64,000 nucleotides of DNA, from NCBI RefSeq assembly GCF_000377205.1, contig NZ_KB897908.1:124001-188000 (forward strand), in the 5' to 3' direction. The notes below the pieces were generated by a model. That model saw only the letters and a list, made by a program, of their open reading frames with translations. It did no database searches and was not told the origin of the DNA. The DNA is from Thioalkalivibrio sp. ALJ3 (lineage in GTDB: Bacteria > Pseudomonadota > Gammaproteobacteria > Ectothiorhodospirales > Ectothiorhodospiraceae). Position numbers and translations under genes: made by a program. This document shows, piece by piece, positions 37,701 through 47,407 of the stretch. The stretch's first letter is position 1; every line of letters begins with the position of its first letter.

Positions 37701-39680
37701 TTGAACACGGAGAATCATTCGGAGACCGCCGCGTGGATCTGGACGGTGGCGGATCTGCTGCGGGGGGACTTCAAGCAGTCGCAGTACGGGCGGGTGATCC
37801 TGCCGTTCACGCTGCTGCGGCGGCTGGAGTGCGTGCTGGAGCCGACCAAGGACGGCGTGCTGGCTGCTGCAAAGGAGCACGAGAACAAGTCGGAGACGGT
37901 CCGCGAGCAATTCCTGCTGCGGCAAGCGGAGCAGCCGTTCTTCAATACCTCACCGCTGTCGCTCGCGAGTCTGTCGGATACGCAGACGGCCGAGGACCTG
38001 ATGAGCTACATCGAGTCCTTCAGCAAGGATGCGCGCGAGATCTTCGATCACTTCCACTTCGAGGACTTCGTCGAGCAGCTCGCCAGCAACAACCTGCTGT
38101 ACCAGGTGGTGCAGCGCTTCGCCGCCATCGACCTGCGCCCGGCGCGGCTGTCCAACTTCGGCATGGGGCTGGTGTTCGAGGAGTTGATCCGCAAGTTCGC
38201 GGAAAGCTCCAACGAGACCGCCGGGGAGCACTTCACCCCGCGTGACGTGGTGCACCTGACCACCTCGCTGGTGCTCACCGGGCAGGACCACAAGCTCCAG
38301 CCACACGGCATCGTCACTGTTTACGACCCGACCTGCGGCACCGGCGGCTTCCTGTCCGAGAGCGAGGAGTACATCCAGCAGATCAGCCAGGATGTCAGCG
38401 TGTCCCTGCACGGGCAGGAGCTGAACCCCGAGTCCTATGCGATCTGCAAGGCGGACATGCTGATCAAGGGCCAGAAGGTCGAGAACATCAAGCTCGGCAA
38501 CACCCTGTCCGACGACCAGCTCGAAGAACTGCGCGCCGACTACATGCTCGCCAACCCGCCGTTCGGCGTGGAGTGGAAGAAGGTCCAGAAGCAGGTGGTG
38601 GACGAGCACCAGCACAAGGGCTTCAACGGCCGTTTCGGCCCCGGCCTGCCGCGTGTATCCGACGGCTCTTTGCTGTTCCTGCTGCACCTGGTCAGCAAGA
38701 TGCGTGACCCGCGCAAGGGTGGCTCGCGCATCGGCATCATCCTCAATGGCTCTCCGCTGTTCACCGGTGGGGCCGGCAGCGGCGAGTCCGAGATCCGCCG
38801 CTACCTGCTGCAGCACGACATGGTGGAGGCCATCATCGGCCTGCCCACCGACATGTTCTACAATACCGGCATCGCCACCTACATCTGGGTGCTGAACAAC
38901 AACAAGCCGGCCGAGCGTCGGGGCCGCGTGCAGCTCATCGACGCCACCGAGCGCTACGCGAAGATGCGCAAGTCGCTCGGCTCCAAGCGCCAGTACATCG
39001 ACGACGCCAATATCGACGCCATCGTGCGCAGCTACGGCGCCTTCGAAGAGAGCGACAAGAGCAAGATCTTCCCGAACGAGGCCTTCGGCTACCGCCGCAT
39101 CACCGTCGAACGCCCACTGCGCCTGAATTTCCAGGCCAGCCCCGAGCGCATCGAACGCATGCTGGCCGAAAAGCCGATCCAGAAGCTGGACGAGACCACC
39201 CGCCTGGGTGTGCAGGCCGCCTGCGAGCGGCTGGACGCCGAGCGCACGTACACCAACCGCGAGGACTTCCTGACCGACCTGAAGGCCCAGTTGAAGGCGC
39301 TGGACGTAAAGCTGCCCGCCGCCGCGCTGAAAGCCGTGTGGAACGGCCTGAGCGAACGCGACCCGGAAGCCGACATCTGCACCGACAAGAAGGGTAATCC
39401 GGAACCGGACAGCGACCTGCGCGATACCGAGAACGTCCCGCTGGGCGAGGACGTGTTCGAGTACTTCGAGCGCGAGGTGAAGCCGCACGTCCCCGATGCG
39501 TGGATCGACGAGGACAAGCGCGACGAACAGGACGGTGAGATCGGCATCGTCGGCTTCGAGATCCCCTTCAACCGCCACTTCTACGTGTTCCAGCCCCCAC
39601 GTCCGCTGGAAGAGATCGACGCCGACCTGAAGGCCGTCACCACCCGCATCAAGCAGATGATCGAGGAGCTGTCAGCGTGA
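37701..39680 (+). CDS. hsdM: Type I restriction-modification DNA methylase subunit
   Basis: A 659-residue N6-adenine methyltransferase subunit. The TTG at 37701 is chosen: it gives the family N-terminus L(M)[13 protein letters not shown] followed by [16 protein letters not shown], and GGGGAGCAGGG lies just upstream; ATGs at 37638 and 37659 would add unmatched residues. Motif [10 protein letters not shown] (209-217), motif IV NPPF (285-288). It methylates the host sites and, with HsdS and HsdR, forms the restriction complex. Its stop overlaps the hsdS GTG. Confidence 0.93.
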   Translation: MNTENHSETAAWIWTVADLLRGDFKQSQYGRVILPFTLLRRLECVLEPTKDGVLAAAKEHENKSETVREQFLLRQAEQPFFNTSPLSLASLSDTQTAEDLMSYIESFSKDAREIFDHFHFEDFVEQLASNNLLYQVVQRFAAIDLRPARLSNFGMGLVFEELIRKFAESSNETAGEHFTPRDVVHLTTSLVLTGQDHKLQPHGIVTVYDPTCGTGGFLSESEEYIQQISQDVSVSLHGQELNPESYAICKADMLIKGQKVENIKLGNTLSDDQLEELRADYMLANPPFGVEWKKVQKQVVDEHQHKGFNGRFGPGLPRVSDGSLLFLLHLVSKMRDPRKGGSRIGIILNGSPLFTGGAGSGESEIRRYLLQHDMVEAIIGLPTDMFYNTGIATYIWVLNNNKPAERRGRVQLIDATERYAKMRKSLGSKRQYIDDANIDAIVRSYGAFEESDKSKIFPNEAFGYRRITVERPLRLNFQASPERIERMLAEKPIQKLDETTRLGVQAACERLDAERTYTNREDFLTDLKAQLKALDVKLPAAALKAVWNGLSERDPEADICTDKKGNPEPDSDLRDTENVPLGEDVFEYFEREVKPHVPDAWIDEDKRDEQDGEIGIVGFEIPFNRHFYVFQPPRPLEEIDADLKAVTTRIKQMIEELSA

Positions 39681-41086
39681 GCTTCCCGAAGTATCCCGAG
39701 TACAAGGACTCCGGTGTCGAATGGCTGGGCGAGGTGCCGGCGCATTGGCAGATACGCAAATTCAGGCACGTCTTCCAAGAGAGTAGTGAAAAAATCGATG
39801 AAAAGCCCGTAGGCGTGATGCTATCTGTTTCGGGTTATCGAGGGGTGGAGGTTAAGCAGTACGAGGATGACAATAAACGCCGGACGCATGAAGAGTTAAT
39901 CGGCTACCGGATTGTTCGCCCGGGCCAGCTCGTTGTCAACACAATGTGGTTGAATTATGCAGGGTTGGGTGTTTCCGAATACGTAGGGCATGTAAGCCCC
40001 GCATATCGCAGCTATTGGATTCTGCCTGATCTTGAAAGTCGATTCGCTCATCATCTTATGAGAAGTCAGGCGTACGTTACGGGCTACACAAAATATTTGA
40101 CGGGAATTCGACCCAACTCGCTGCAGATGAGCCGCGATGATCTCTTGTCGTTGCCGGTATTGGTTCCAAGTGTGAGCGAGCAGCGGGTAATTGCCGCCTT
40201 CCTCGACCACGAGACTGGGAAGATCGATGCGCTGATCGAGGAGCAGCGGCGGCTGATCGAGCTGCTGAAGGAGAAGCGGCAGGCGGTGATTTCCCACGCC
40301 GTTACCAAGGGTCTCGACCCCAACGTGCCCATGAAGGATTCCGGCGTCGAATGGTTGGGCGAGGTTCCGGCTCAGTGGGACGTAGTAATGTTGCGTCGGG
40401 TCTTAGAAGGAATAGAGCAAGGCTGGAGTCCAGAGTGCCACAGCACGCCAGCAGAGAATGGCATGTGGGGGATCCTCAAGGCAGGGGCGGTGAATAACGG
40501 AGTTTATCGAGAAAGCGAGAACAAAGCCCTCCCTCACGCCCTACATCCGCGGCCAGATCTGGAGGTCTGCAGTGGGGACGTTCTGATGTGCCGCGCCAGC
40601 GGATCTACAGACCTCATTGGGTCGGTGGCCTATGTGGAATCTTCACGCGGAAATCTAATGCTATCGGATAAGCTCTTCCGATTGATCTTCAGTCTGAAGG
40701 TGTCGGCCAAGTTTGTCGCTCGAACATTGGGCAGCAACCCATTGCGTCGTCAGATTGAGCAATCGATCAACGGGGCTGAGGGTCTAGCTAATAACCTATC
40801 CCAAGCAACAATCAAGGGGCTATATATCACGGTGCCTCCGCTACACGAGCAGGACGAGATAGTCGGCCATATTGAACAACAAACGGGGCAGATCGAAGGA
40901 CTCTTGGATGCATCCAAAAATGCGGTTGATGTGTTGCAAGAGCGTCGTTCTTCCCTGATCTCTGCAGCGGTCACCGGCAAGATCGACGTGCGTGGTTGGG
41001 CGGGTGCTGCTGAGCAGGAGGAATCGGAGCTTGCAATGGTCGCGGAGGAGCAGGCCGGATACTCGGCGCAGGGAGGTGCGACGTGA
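39677..41086 (+). CDS. hsdS: Type I restriction-modification specificity subunit
   Basis: A 469-residue subunit with two target-recognition domains. Each half opens with [13 protein letters not shown](H/Q)W, and coiled-coil spacers [20 protein letters not shown] and [20 protein letters not shown] follow the TRDs. The sequence recognised cannot be read. GTG 39677 overlaps hsdM. Its stop overlaps a further GTG that opens the truncated GIY-YIG gene. Low-complexity acidic end ([14 protein letters not shown]) is unusual but harmless. Confidence 0.92.
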   Translation: MSFPKYPEYKDSGVEWLGEVPAHWQIRKFRHVFQESSEKIDEKPVGVMLSVSGYRGVEVKQYEDDNKRRTHEELIGYRIVRPGQLVVNTMWLNYAGLGVSEYVGHVSPAYRSYWILPDLESRFAHHLMRSQAYVTGYTKYLTGIRPNSLQMSRDDLLSLPVLVPSVSEQRVIAAFLDHETGKIDALIEEQRRLIELLKEKRQAVISHAVTKGLDPNVPMKDSGVEWLGEVPAQWDVVMLRRVLEGIEQGWSPECHSTPAENGMWGILKAGAVNNGVYRESENKALPHALHPRPDLEVCSGDVLMCRASGSTDLIGSVAYVESSRGNLMLSDKLFRLIFSLKVSAKFVARTLGSNPLRRQIEQSINGAEGLANNLSQATIKGLYITVPPLHEQDEIVGHIEQQTGQIEGLLDASKNAVDVLQERRSSLISAAVTGKIDVRGWAGAAEQEESELAMVAEEQAGYSAQGGAT

Positions 41087-41238
41087 CACGGGGTCGGAGC
41101 TTCCGCCTCTTCCTGGTCGATGGCACCCCGCATGGGCTGTTGACGACCCAGATCATGAACTGGACTGGGCATGTGCTGATTCGTCCGCTTGGCAAGCTCT
41201 GCGAGCTAGTCCGGGGCAGGGGCCAGAAGTCTTTATGA
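41083..41238 (+). pseudogene. Truncated GIY-YIG nuclease gene (first 51 codons)
   Basis: GTG 41083 overlaps the hsdS stop. The 51 residues read [31 protein letters not shown] and IRPLGKLCELV, which match the N-terminus of the GIY-YIG proteins that often follow hsdS in type I operons (TRGRSIRLFLVDGTPNG type). The nuclease domain itself is absent: the frame ends TGA at 41236-41238, overlapping the ATG of the next gene. So the gene was cut by insertion or recombination; the remnant may still couple translation. Confidence 0.75.
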
Positions 41239-41888
41239 GCGAAGGTAATCAATTCACCCTTCTGATTGGATCTTGCGCGCGCGGAACATCCACGTTTGAA
41301 TCCGACATTGATGTCGTTCGTATTGGCCATCGGCGCGCAGCAGATGTCAGCGTGATTCCTGAAGTAGCCGATGTCCTTGGACCATTAAGTTACGTGGATT
41401 ACGATCAGGCGACATTCTTCAGGCTTTACCACAAGGGTTCACTTTTTATAAAGCATATCCTGTCCGAGGGCAGGCTCCTAGGGGGATCTAAAAGTGCATG
41501 GTCTCTACTCCAACGATCGTTTCATGTTCAAGAAGATTTCACCCAAGAGATCGAGTCGCAGCTCGAGCTCTACCGCTGGCTAAGAGATCCATCGCAGTTC
41601 GAAGGTGCTGAGTATGCGCTGCTATCATATACCTTCCGTGCATTAAAGAATTTAGGGGTGTTCTCTATGGCGCAGCAAGGGCGATATATTTTTGAAAAAC
41701 GAGAAGTTCTCGAAGCGTTTCTCCCCCAGCTCCCCGAGGAGGATATAGACTTACTTATTCGAGTGAATCGAATCTTTGAACGGCACCTCGAACCGAGTGA
41801 AATCTCTCCAGAATTATTAACGTTCGCCCCCCTTCTGGATTTTTTCGATCGGATTGACCGCACGCTCAATGAAAGGATCATGATGTGA
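41235..41888 (+). CDS. Minimal nucleotidyltransferase (polymerase-beta superfamily)
   Basis: A 217-residue protein. LLIGSCARGTSTFESDIDVV gives G12-S13 and the two catalytic Asp24 and Asp26; a third acid may be Asp55 in LSYVDYD. This is the MNT-type core that in other systems adenylylates proteins or RNA. The C-terminal two thirds is helical. ATG 41235 overlaps the truncated GIY-YIG stop (ATGA). Its DNA is AT-richer than hsdM/hsdR. Followed by two overlapping genes of unknown role. Not a HEPN/MNT pair by sequence; the partner is unknown. Confidence 0.78.
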   Translation: MSEGNQFTLLIGSCARGTSTFESDIDVVRIGHRRAADVSVIPEVADVLGPLSYVDYDQATFFRLYHKGSLFIKHILSEGRLLGGSKSAWSLLQRSFHVQEDFTQEIESQLELYRWLRDPSQFEGAEYALLSYTFRALKNLGVFSMAQQGRYIFEKREVLEAFLPQLPEEDIDLLIRVNRIFERHLEPSEISPELLTFAPLLDFFDRIDRTLNERIMM

Positions 41889-42238
41889 TCAAGGACAAAA
41901 TACGTCGCGAGATTGAAAGAGCAATTTCCGATCCGGAAGTGTACGTAAAGGGTCATGATCTTGGGCGCTTGCGCGTTGCCTTCGACGGAATGTGCTCGCA
42001 AATTTGTCACCAGGTAACAGGTTCCACCCCTCATAATCGCATGATGTTAAGAAGGCGATTGAACAAGTTTATTGAAGAGAATCCGGATCATGAGAACGTC
42101 GGGCTAGTTCAAACGGTGAACGCGGCTCTTCGGGAGAGCGAAAATACACTCTTTAGAAAGGACTACGTGGATCATTCGGAATCCATTGAACGGTTCATTT
42201 CGGAATTCCTAACCGATGTGCTTCGAGCTTTGTCGTGA
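41885..42238 (+). CDS. Unknown small protein of the inserted module
   Basis: A 117-residue charged protein without recognised domain and without TM segments; helical throughout (RREIERAISDPEVYV..., RRRLNKFIEENPD, IERFISEFLTDVLRAL). GTG 41885 overlaps the nucleotidyltransferase stop and its own stop overlaps the start of the next gene, so the three are one operon. It may be an adaptor or substrate of the nucleotidyltransferase; this is inference from position. Confidence 0.65.
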   Translation: MIKDKIRREIERAISDPEVYVKGHDLGRLRVAFDGMCSQICHQVTGSTPHNRMMLRRRLNKFIEENPDHENVGLVQTVNAALRESENTLFRKDYVDHSESIERFISEFLTDVLRALS

Positions 42239-42678
42239 TGGATAAGAGTGCGGATATCGCCTTGGCAGCTTGGAGTCAATACCAAGATCTAGTTCGCAAT
42301 TCGTCGGACGCGATTTGGAAGATTCGAGCGACATTCTACGCGATAGTGTCTGCGCTAATGAGTGCAGCATATGCAACAGAACAAGCGTTTATCTATATGT
42401 TAGTGCTTCTCGCGTCTCTGCTGTTCCTTATGCTTGAAGGGGGGCACAAAAGGATTGAGATTCAGTACATTCGAAAGTCTCTTGAAATAGAGAGAACGTT
42501 AACTGATATATTGGCCGGGGAGCCTGAGCCATTCCTTCCATCTGAGGGCATTAGCACGAAGTTGTCAACGCCTTCTTTGAAGGATTGGAGGGATTTATTT
42601 ATGCTCAAGAGGTATTTGTTTTGGTTGCCCTATGTTGTAGTAACCGTAATAGCGTCTCTTCTCTACCTATATGGCTAA
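42238..42678 (+). CDS. Three-helix membrane protein of the inserted module
   Basis: A 146-residue protein with hydrophobic segments at about 30-48, 50-68 and 125-145 (FYAIVSALMSAAYA, IYMLVLLASLLFLML, WLPYVVVTVIASLLYLY). An aromatic N-terminal stretch WSQYQDLVRNSSDAIWK precedes the first. Layout recalls small SLATT/RipA-like membrane proteins that act as effectors in some defence systems, but I see no definitive motif. GTG 42235 is an alternative start overlapping the previous stop. Confidence 0.65.
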   Translation: MDKSADIALAAWSQYQDLVRNSSDAIWKIRATFYAIVSALMSAAYATEQAFIYMLVLLASLLFLMLEGGHKRIEIQYIRKSLEIERTLTDILAGEPEPFLPSEGISTKLSTPSLKDWRDLFMLKRYLFWLPYVVVTVIASLLYLYG

Positions 42679-42934
42679 CGGGATCCTTCTAGTTCAAGCA
42701 TCCTGGATAACGGCATGGTAGCCGTAGCCCTTCGCTTCCGTAGAGGCCGTGGTTGTTGAGCGTCATTGGTGTTGCTGCCATCGAGACTGGGACGGTGGAG
42801 AAGGGGCGGTTGGCTCGATGAACGGATATACCCTTGTCGATTGGGCAGCGGGCGCGGTGGCGTGTTTGCCATAATCGGCCGGGGCTAGGGCTCAGCTACC
42901 CGAATGAAAACCAAGCTATGGTGTGAGGAAGCCA

Positions 42935-45900
42935 ATGGCGGACAGCAGGGAAGCGCAGTTTCAGCAGGACATCATCGATGCGATGACCGCCGATGGCTGG
43001 CTGACCGGTCCGGCAGGCGGGTATGACGCCGCGAATGCGCTGTACATCGAGGATCTGGTCGCCTATCTGCGGGACGCTTGGCCGCAGCGCTGGGAGAAGT
43101 TCGCTGCAAAGAACCCGCAGGATCCGCAGAAGGCCCTGGTGCGCGCGGTCACCCGAGAGCTGGAGCGCGACGGCACGCTGGAAGTGCTGCGCCACGGGGT
43201 GAAGACCCCGGGGGTGAAGCTGGAGCTGTGCAGCTTCAAGCCCGATCACGAGATGAACCCCGAGTCCCTGGCGCGCTACCGCGCCAACCGCCTGCGGGTG
43301 GTGCCGGAGGTCTCGTACTCGCCGCATGCGCGTAGCGGCGAGTACAACCCGCGGCTGGACCTGGTGCTGTTCGTCAACGGCATCCCCACCGCCACGCTGG
43401 AGCTGAAGAGCGAATTCAAGCAGTCGGTGGAGAACGCCAAGCGCCAGTACCGGCGCGACCGCCCGCTGAAGGACCCGGTCACCCGCAAGCCGGAACCGCT
43501 GTTGACCTTTAAGCGCGGCGCGCTCGTGCACTTTGCGGTCAGCCAGGACCAGGTGGCGATGACCACGCGCCTGAACGGCAAGGACACCTTCTTTCTGCCC
43601 TTCAACCTGGGCACGGAAGACGGTGGGTCCGGCAATCCCGCACCCCCGGACGCAGACAGCTACGCCACCGGTTACCTGTGGCAGCGCGTGTTCCAGCCGG
43701 ATGCCTGGCTCCGGATCATCGGCCGCTTCCTGCACCTGGAGCATAAGACCGAGGAGGACTTCCACGGCAAGCGCCGCAAGAAGGAGGCGTTGATCTTCCC
43801 GCGCTTTCACCAGTGGGACGTGGTGAACCGCCTGATCGAAGCCACGCGCGAGGAAGGGGCCGGGCGGCGCTACCTGATCCAGCACAGCGCTGGCTCCGGC
43901 AAGTCCAACTCCATCGCCTGGATCGCGCACCAGCTCGCCGCGCTGTACGACGAGGTAGGCGGCAAGCTGTTCAACTCCGTGGTGGTGGTCACTGATCGCA
44001 CGGTGCTGGACGACCAGCTCCAGGACACCATCTACCAGTTCGATCATGCGCACGGCGTGGTGCGGCCGATCACCCGCGATGTCGGTAGCCAGAGCAAGTC
44101 GGAGCAACTGGCCGAGGCGCTGGCCGAGCAGACCCGCATTATCATCGTGACCATTCAGACCTTCCCGGCGCTGTTCGACGCCCTGGACAAGCGCCCGGAC
44201 CTGGCTGCCGGGCGCTACGCGGTGATCGCCGACGAGGCGCATTCCTCGCAGACCGGCTCCTCCGCCACCAAGCTGAAGGCGATTCTCGGAACGGACAAGC
44301 CGGAAGACGAGGAGATCAGCGCCGAAGAGCTGCTGGACGCGGCCGTGGCCGCGCGCAAGCCCGCCGAGCGCATCAGCTACTACGCCTTCACCGCCACCCC
44401 CAAGGCGAAGACCCTGGAGCTGTTCGGCCGCCCGCCCGACCCGGATCTGCCGCCCTCGGCGGACAACAAGCCCGAGCCCTTCCATCTGTACTCCATGCGC
44501 CAGGCGATCGAGGAAGGCTTCATCCTCGACGTGCTGAAGAACTACACCACGTACTCCACGGCTTGGAAGCTGGCGCACCCGCACGCCGACGAGCAGGAGG
44601 TGGAGTCGCGCAAGGCCTCGACCAAGATCGCCCGCTGGGTACGCCTGCACCCGTACAACATCTCGCAGAGGGTGGAGGTGATCGTCGAGCACTTCCGCGC
44701 TAACGTGCGCCACCTGCTGGACGGCCAGGCCAAGGCGATGGTGGTGACCGGCAGCCGCCAGGAGGCCGTGCGCTACGCGCTGGCCATGCGCGCGTACATC
44801 CAGGGCAAGGGCTACACCGACGTGCACGCGCTGGTCGCCTTCTCCGGCTCCGTCCTGCCGGACGAGGTGATCCCCGAGGAGGTGACCGAGACCAGCTCGC
44901 TGCTGAACCCGGGGCTGAAGGGCCGCGACCTGGCCGAAGCGTTCAAGACCGACGAATACAACGTGATGATCGTCGCCAACAAGTTCCAGACCGGGTTCGA
45001 CCAGCCTAAGCTCTGCGCCATGTACGTGGACAAGAAGCTGCAGGGCGTGGAGTGCGTGCAGACCCTCTCGCGCCTGAACCGCACCTTTCCGGGCAAGGAG
45101 GCGACCTTTGTCCTCGACTTCTTCAATGACGCCGAAGACATCCTCGAGGCCTTCCGCCCGTACTACAACAAGGCCGAGCTGGCCGACGTCTCCGACCACC
45201 AGATCGTCTACGACCTGCAGAAGAGCCTGGACGCCGCCGGGATCTACCACTGGGACGAGGTGGAGAACTTCGCCCGCGCCTTCTTTGATCCGAAGGCCGG
45301 CGCCAGCCAGCTCAGTTACTACTGCCAGCCCGCGAAGGAGCGCTACCACACCCGCTACAAGGCGGTGCTGGAGCAGATCCAGACCTGGAAGGCCGCCCAC
45401 GCCGAAGCCGAGCGCAACAATAATAAGGCCGGCCTGCACCGCGCCGAACAGGAGCTGAAGGACGCCCACACCACCCGCGACGAGCTCGACTTGTTCCGCA
45501 AGAACCTGCAGAGCTTCGTGCGCAGCTACGAGTTCCTGTCACAGATCGTCGACTTCGAAGACCGCGAGCTGGAACAGCTCAACGTCTACGCCCGCGCCCT
45601 GCACCCGCTGCTGCGCATCGAAAACATCGAAGAAGACGCCATCGACGTCGACGAGCTGGAGCTGACCCACTACCGCCTGAACAAGCGTGCTGAACAGCGC
45701 CTGAGCCTCGCCGAGGACGGCGCCGACTACGACGGCCTCAAACCTGTCTCCGACGTCGGCTCCGGCAAGCCCCACGACCCGGAAAAGAAACGCCTCTCCG
45801 AGATCATCGACCAGCTCAACGAATTGTTTGGCGCCGAAGTGAGCGACGAAGACAAGCTCCAGTTCGCCAACGGCATCGCCGACCGCATCCGCCGCGACGA

Positions 45901-46129
45901 CGCCGTGATGGCCCAGGTCGAGAATCACAGCCCCGACCAAGTGATGCACGGCCTGTTCCCCAAGCGCGTCACCGACACCGTCCTCGACGCCATGACCGAC
46001 CACGAAAAACTTTCCATGCAGGTCCTCGACGACCCGGAGCGCCAACGCGACTTCGCCCTGCTGATCCTGCGCCTGCTGACCGCCGGGGCAGGCGACCAAC
46101 GCTCGACACCCACGAGGCCCGCTCCATGA
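42935..46129 (+). CDS. hsdR: Type I restriction enzyme endonuclease subunit
   Basis: A 1064-residue nuclease-translocase. N-terminal PD-(D/E)XK nuclease with Asp142 and Glu156-x-Lys158 (LELKSE); helicase P-loop SAGSGKS (Gly320-Ser324); DEAH at 433-436 (IADEAHSS); motif III TATP; motif VI near QTLSRLNRTFPGK. It restricts unmodified DNA after translocation. ATG 42935 with GAGGAAG upstream is preferred over 42923. Separated from the membrane gene by 256 bases, unlike the tight spacing elsewhere, as expected if a module was inserted. Confidence 0.93.
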   Translation: MADSREAQFQQDIIDAMTADGWLTGPAGGYDAANALYIEDLVAYLRDAWPQRWEKFAAKNPQDPQKALVRAVTRELERDGTLEVLRHGVKTPGVKLELCSFKPDHEMNPESLARYRANRLRVVPEVSYSPHARSGEYNPRLDLVLFVNGIPTATLELKSEFKQSVENAKRQYRRDRPLKDPVTRKPEPLLTFKRGALVHFAVSQDQVAMTTRLNGKDTFFLPFNLGTEDGGSGNPAPPDADSYATGYLWQRVFQPDAWLRIIGRFLHLEHKTEEDFHGKRRKKEALIFPRFHQWDVVNRLIEATREEGAGRRYLIQHSAGSGKSNSIAWIAHQLAALYDEVGGKLFNSVVVVTDRTVLDDQLQDTIYQFDHAHGVVRPITRDVGSQSKSEQLAEALAEQTRIIIVTIQTFPALFDALDKRPDLAAGRYAVIADEAHSSQTGSSATKLKAILGTDKPEDEEISAEELLDAAVAARKPAERISYYAFTATPKAKTLELFGRPPDPDLPPSADNKPEPFHLYSMRQAIEEGFILDVLKNYTTYSTAWKLAHPHADEQEVESRKASTKIARWVRLHPYNISQRVEVIVEHFRANVRHLLDGQAKAMVVTGSRQEAVRYALAMRAYIQGKGYTDVHALVAFSGSVLPDEVIPEEVTETSSLLNPGLKGRDLAEAFKTDEYNVMIVANKFQTGFDQPKLCAMYVDKKLQGVECVQTLSRLNRTFPGKEATFVLDFFNDAEDILEAFRPYYNKAELADVSDHQIVYDLQKSLDAAGIYHWDEVENFARAFFDPKAGASQLSYYCQPAKERYHTRYKAVLEQIQTWKAAHAEAERNNNKAGLHRAEQELKDAHTTRDELDLFRKNLQSFVRSYEFLSQIVDFEDRELEQLNVYARALHPLLRIENIEEDAIDVDELELTHYRLNKRAEQRLSLAEDGADYDGLKPVSDVGSGKPHDPEKKRLSEIIDQLNELFGAEVSDEDKLQFANGIADRIRRDDAVMAQVENHSPDQVMHGLFPKRVTDTVLDAMTDHEKLSMQVLDDPERQRDFALLILRLLTAGAGDQRSTPTRPAP

Positions 46130-46297
46130 ACAAGCGTCTCAGGGCATTGGCGCTCACTTCGGCAACCCGAGGGGTTGAAACGCACAACACCGCCATCCCG
46201 CAGTTCGGTTGCCAAGCGGTCTCCCATCTGCGCGTTGGTAACCGGACGGTATGGACCGCCTTGCTTGCGGCATATCACGGCCATGTCGGTGTTATCC

Positions 46298-46349
46298 AGA
46301 ATCTGTATAACGCAAAATGTTCCAGATTCTGTCTAATACACTGTTAGGC
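46298..46349 (+). repeat. Possible upstream cassette junction
   Basis: Inverted repeat CAGAATCTG (46298-46306) / CAGATTCTG (46323-46331), then GTTAGGC (46343-46349), a consensus core-type heptamer directly before the first cassette gene. No L-box pair is clear, so this may be an attI- or attC-like end, not certain. Confidence 0.4.
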
Positions 46350-46364
46350 TTACAAGGAGAAAGT

Positions 46365-46682
46365 ATGAGCCCGCTCGTAGAAGAAGCATTAATAAGTCTG
46401 ACCAACCGAGTGAATCTCTCAACCGGCCTTCTGCACTATTCTGACGAGTCAGCAGCAAAGGAACTATTTAAATTGCTGCATAAAGAGGGAGAGATACTTA
46501 ACGAAGATGAAATCGCATCCTGGGCCGCGAAGAATGGATGGAAGGATAAGCACGCTAAAGATTTAGGCGAACTTGCGGGGCGTATGGGCGGAGGTGGCCG
46601 CGTTGTCGTGCGCAATAAAGGAATGTGGCGAGACGACATCATTGACCAACTTCGTCAAAGAGCCAACAGCAATGGAGCCTAA
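46365..46682 (+). CDS. DUF1889 (YoaC-like) protein, cassette gene 1
   Basis: A 105-residue protein. DESAAKELFKLLHKEG, EIASWAAKNGWKDKHAKDL and GRVVVRNKGMW follow the pattern of E. coli YoaC (DUF1889; NESTAKGIFKYL... and ERIVIKNPEYF). ATG 46365 has AAGGAG eight bases upstream. It is followed at its stop codon by an attC site, so it is a gene-cassette open frame. Function of the family is unknown. Confidence 0.75.
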   Translation: MSPLVEEALISLTNRVNLSTGLLHYSDESAAKELFKLLHKEGEILNEDEIASWAAKNGWKDKHAKDLGELAGRMGGGGRVVVRNKGMWRDDIIDQLRQRANSNGA

Positions 46683-46761
46683 CAAATCGCTCAAGTTCGT
46701 TCCGCGCTTCGCGCTCCACCGGACGCGGCTAACGCCGCGCCGCTTAGCTTAGACGTTAGGT
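46677..46761 (+). repeat. attC site 1
   Basis: R'' GCCTAAC (46677-46683), L'' GCTCAAG (46689-46695), L' CTTAGC (46743-46748) and R' GTTAGGT (46755-46761). The L arms pair except for one extra C in L'', the extrahelical base that marks real attC sites. 85 bases long. Confidence 0.88.
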
Positions 46762-46782
46762 GTTGTCATAGAGGGTTCGGCG

Positions 46783-47310
46783 ATGTCTAGAGAATGGGAG
46801 CGCTACGAGCAGGTTGCGGCAGAGCTTCTCAACCTGATCGCCAATGAGCTCGGTGTGGATCGCTTCGAGGGGAAGCAAACCATTCCCGGCGCCAGCGGCA
46901 CGCACTGGGAGATCGACGCGAAGGGCGTCACAGAGGATTGTGAGCGCATAGTTGTCGTTGAGGTGCGGAACACGAAGGCTCGCCAATCACAGGCCAAGGT
47001 AGGGGCGCTTGCGTTCACCCTTCTCGACACCGGTTCTGATGGGGGTATTATCGTTTCGCCTTTGCCACTCCAGGCCGGTGCAAAGAAGGTCGCGGCCCAC
47101 GCGGGCGTCCATCACGTCCAGATCGACGCAGGCAGCACTCCCCGGCAGTTTGCAATGAAATTCCTCAACAAGCTCTTCATGGGCATAACAGTCTCCGCAA
47201 CCGCGAGAGCAGAGGCGTCATGTGTCGTCCGCCGCGTCTGTAAGCAATGCGGCCAGCGCTTTGAAGTCGCTGAGAACGAAAACGTTTGCCCTGCTTGCGC
47301 CAACACCTAA
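46783..47310 (+). CDS. Restriction-endonuclease-like protein with zinc ribbon, cassette gene 2
   Basis: A 175-residue protein. The body has Mrr-like core features: Asp45 in EIDAKGV, strand VVVEVRNTK (Glu60-x-Arg62), then GGIIVSPLPLQAGAKKVAAHAGVHH. Lys of the usual ExK is Arg here, so activity is uncertain. The C-terminus CKQCGQRFEVAENENVCPAC is a zinc ribbon. It lies between attC1 and attC2 in the cassette direction. A DNA- or RNA-targeting defence nuclease is the likeliest reading. Confidence 0.72.
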   Translation: MSREWERYEQVAAELLNLIANELGVDRFEGKQTIPGASGTHWEIDAKGVTEDCERIVVVEVRNTKARQSQAKVGALAFTLLDTGSDGGIIVSPLPLQAGAKKVAAHAGVHHVQIDAGSTPRQFAMKFLNKLFMGITVSATARAEASCVVRRVCKQCGQRFEVAENENVCPACANT

Positions 47311-47394
47311 CTATGCGTTCAAGCCGACGCGGGGAGACGCCATCGCGTTTCCTGATGTTTGGTTGGCCCGCGGCCGCTTAACGCGGCGTTAAAG
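47305..47394 (+). repeat. attC site 2
   Basis: R'' ACCTAAC (47305-47311), L'' GCGTTCAAGC (47315-47324), L' GCTTAACGC (47376-47384) and R' GTTAAAG (47388-47394), each spacer three bases. L'' has one extra C against L'. 90 bases, a textbook site. Confidence 0.9.
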
Positions 47395-47407
47395 CTAAAG
47401 GACGAGC

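Noticed and set aside
41235-42238. HEPN/MNT toxin-antitoxin reading of the first two inserted genes
   Set aside because: The second protein lacks the R-x4-6-H motif of HEPN toxins, and a third overlapping membrane gene does not fit that system.
42896-45469. 857-residue minus-strand frame within hsdR
   Set aside because: Antisense shadow of a GC-rich gene; Val/Leu/Gly-rich composition, no motif, and hsdR is clearly the real gene.
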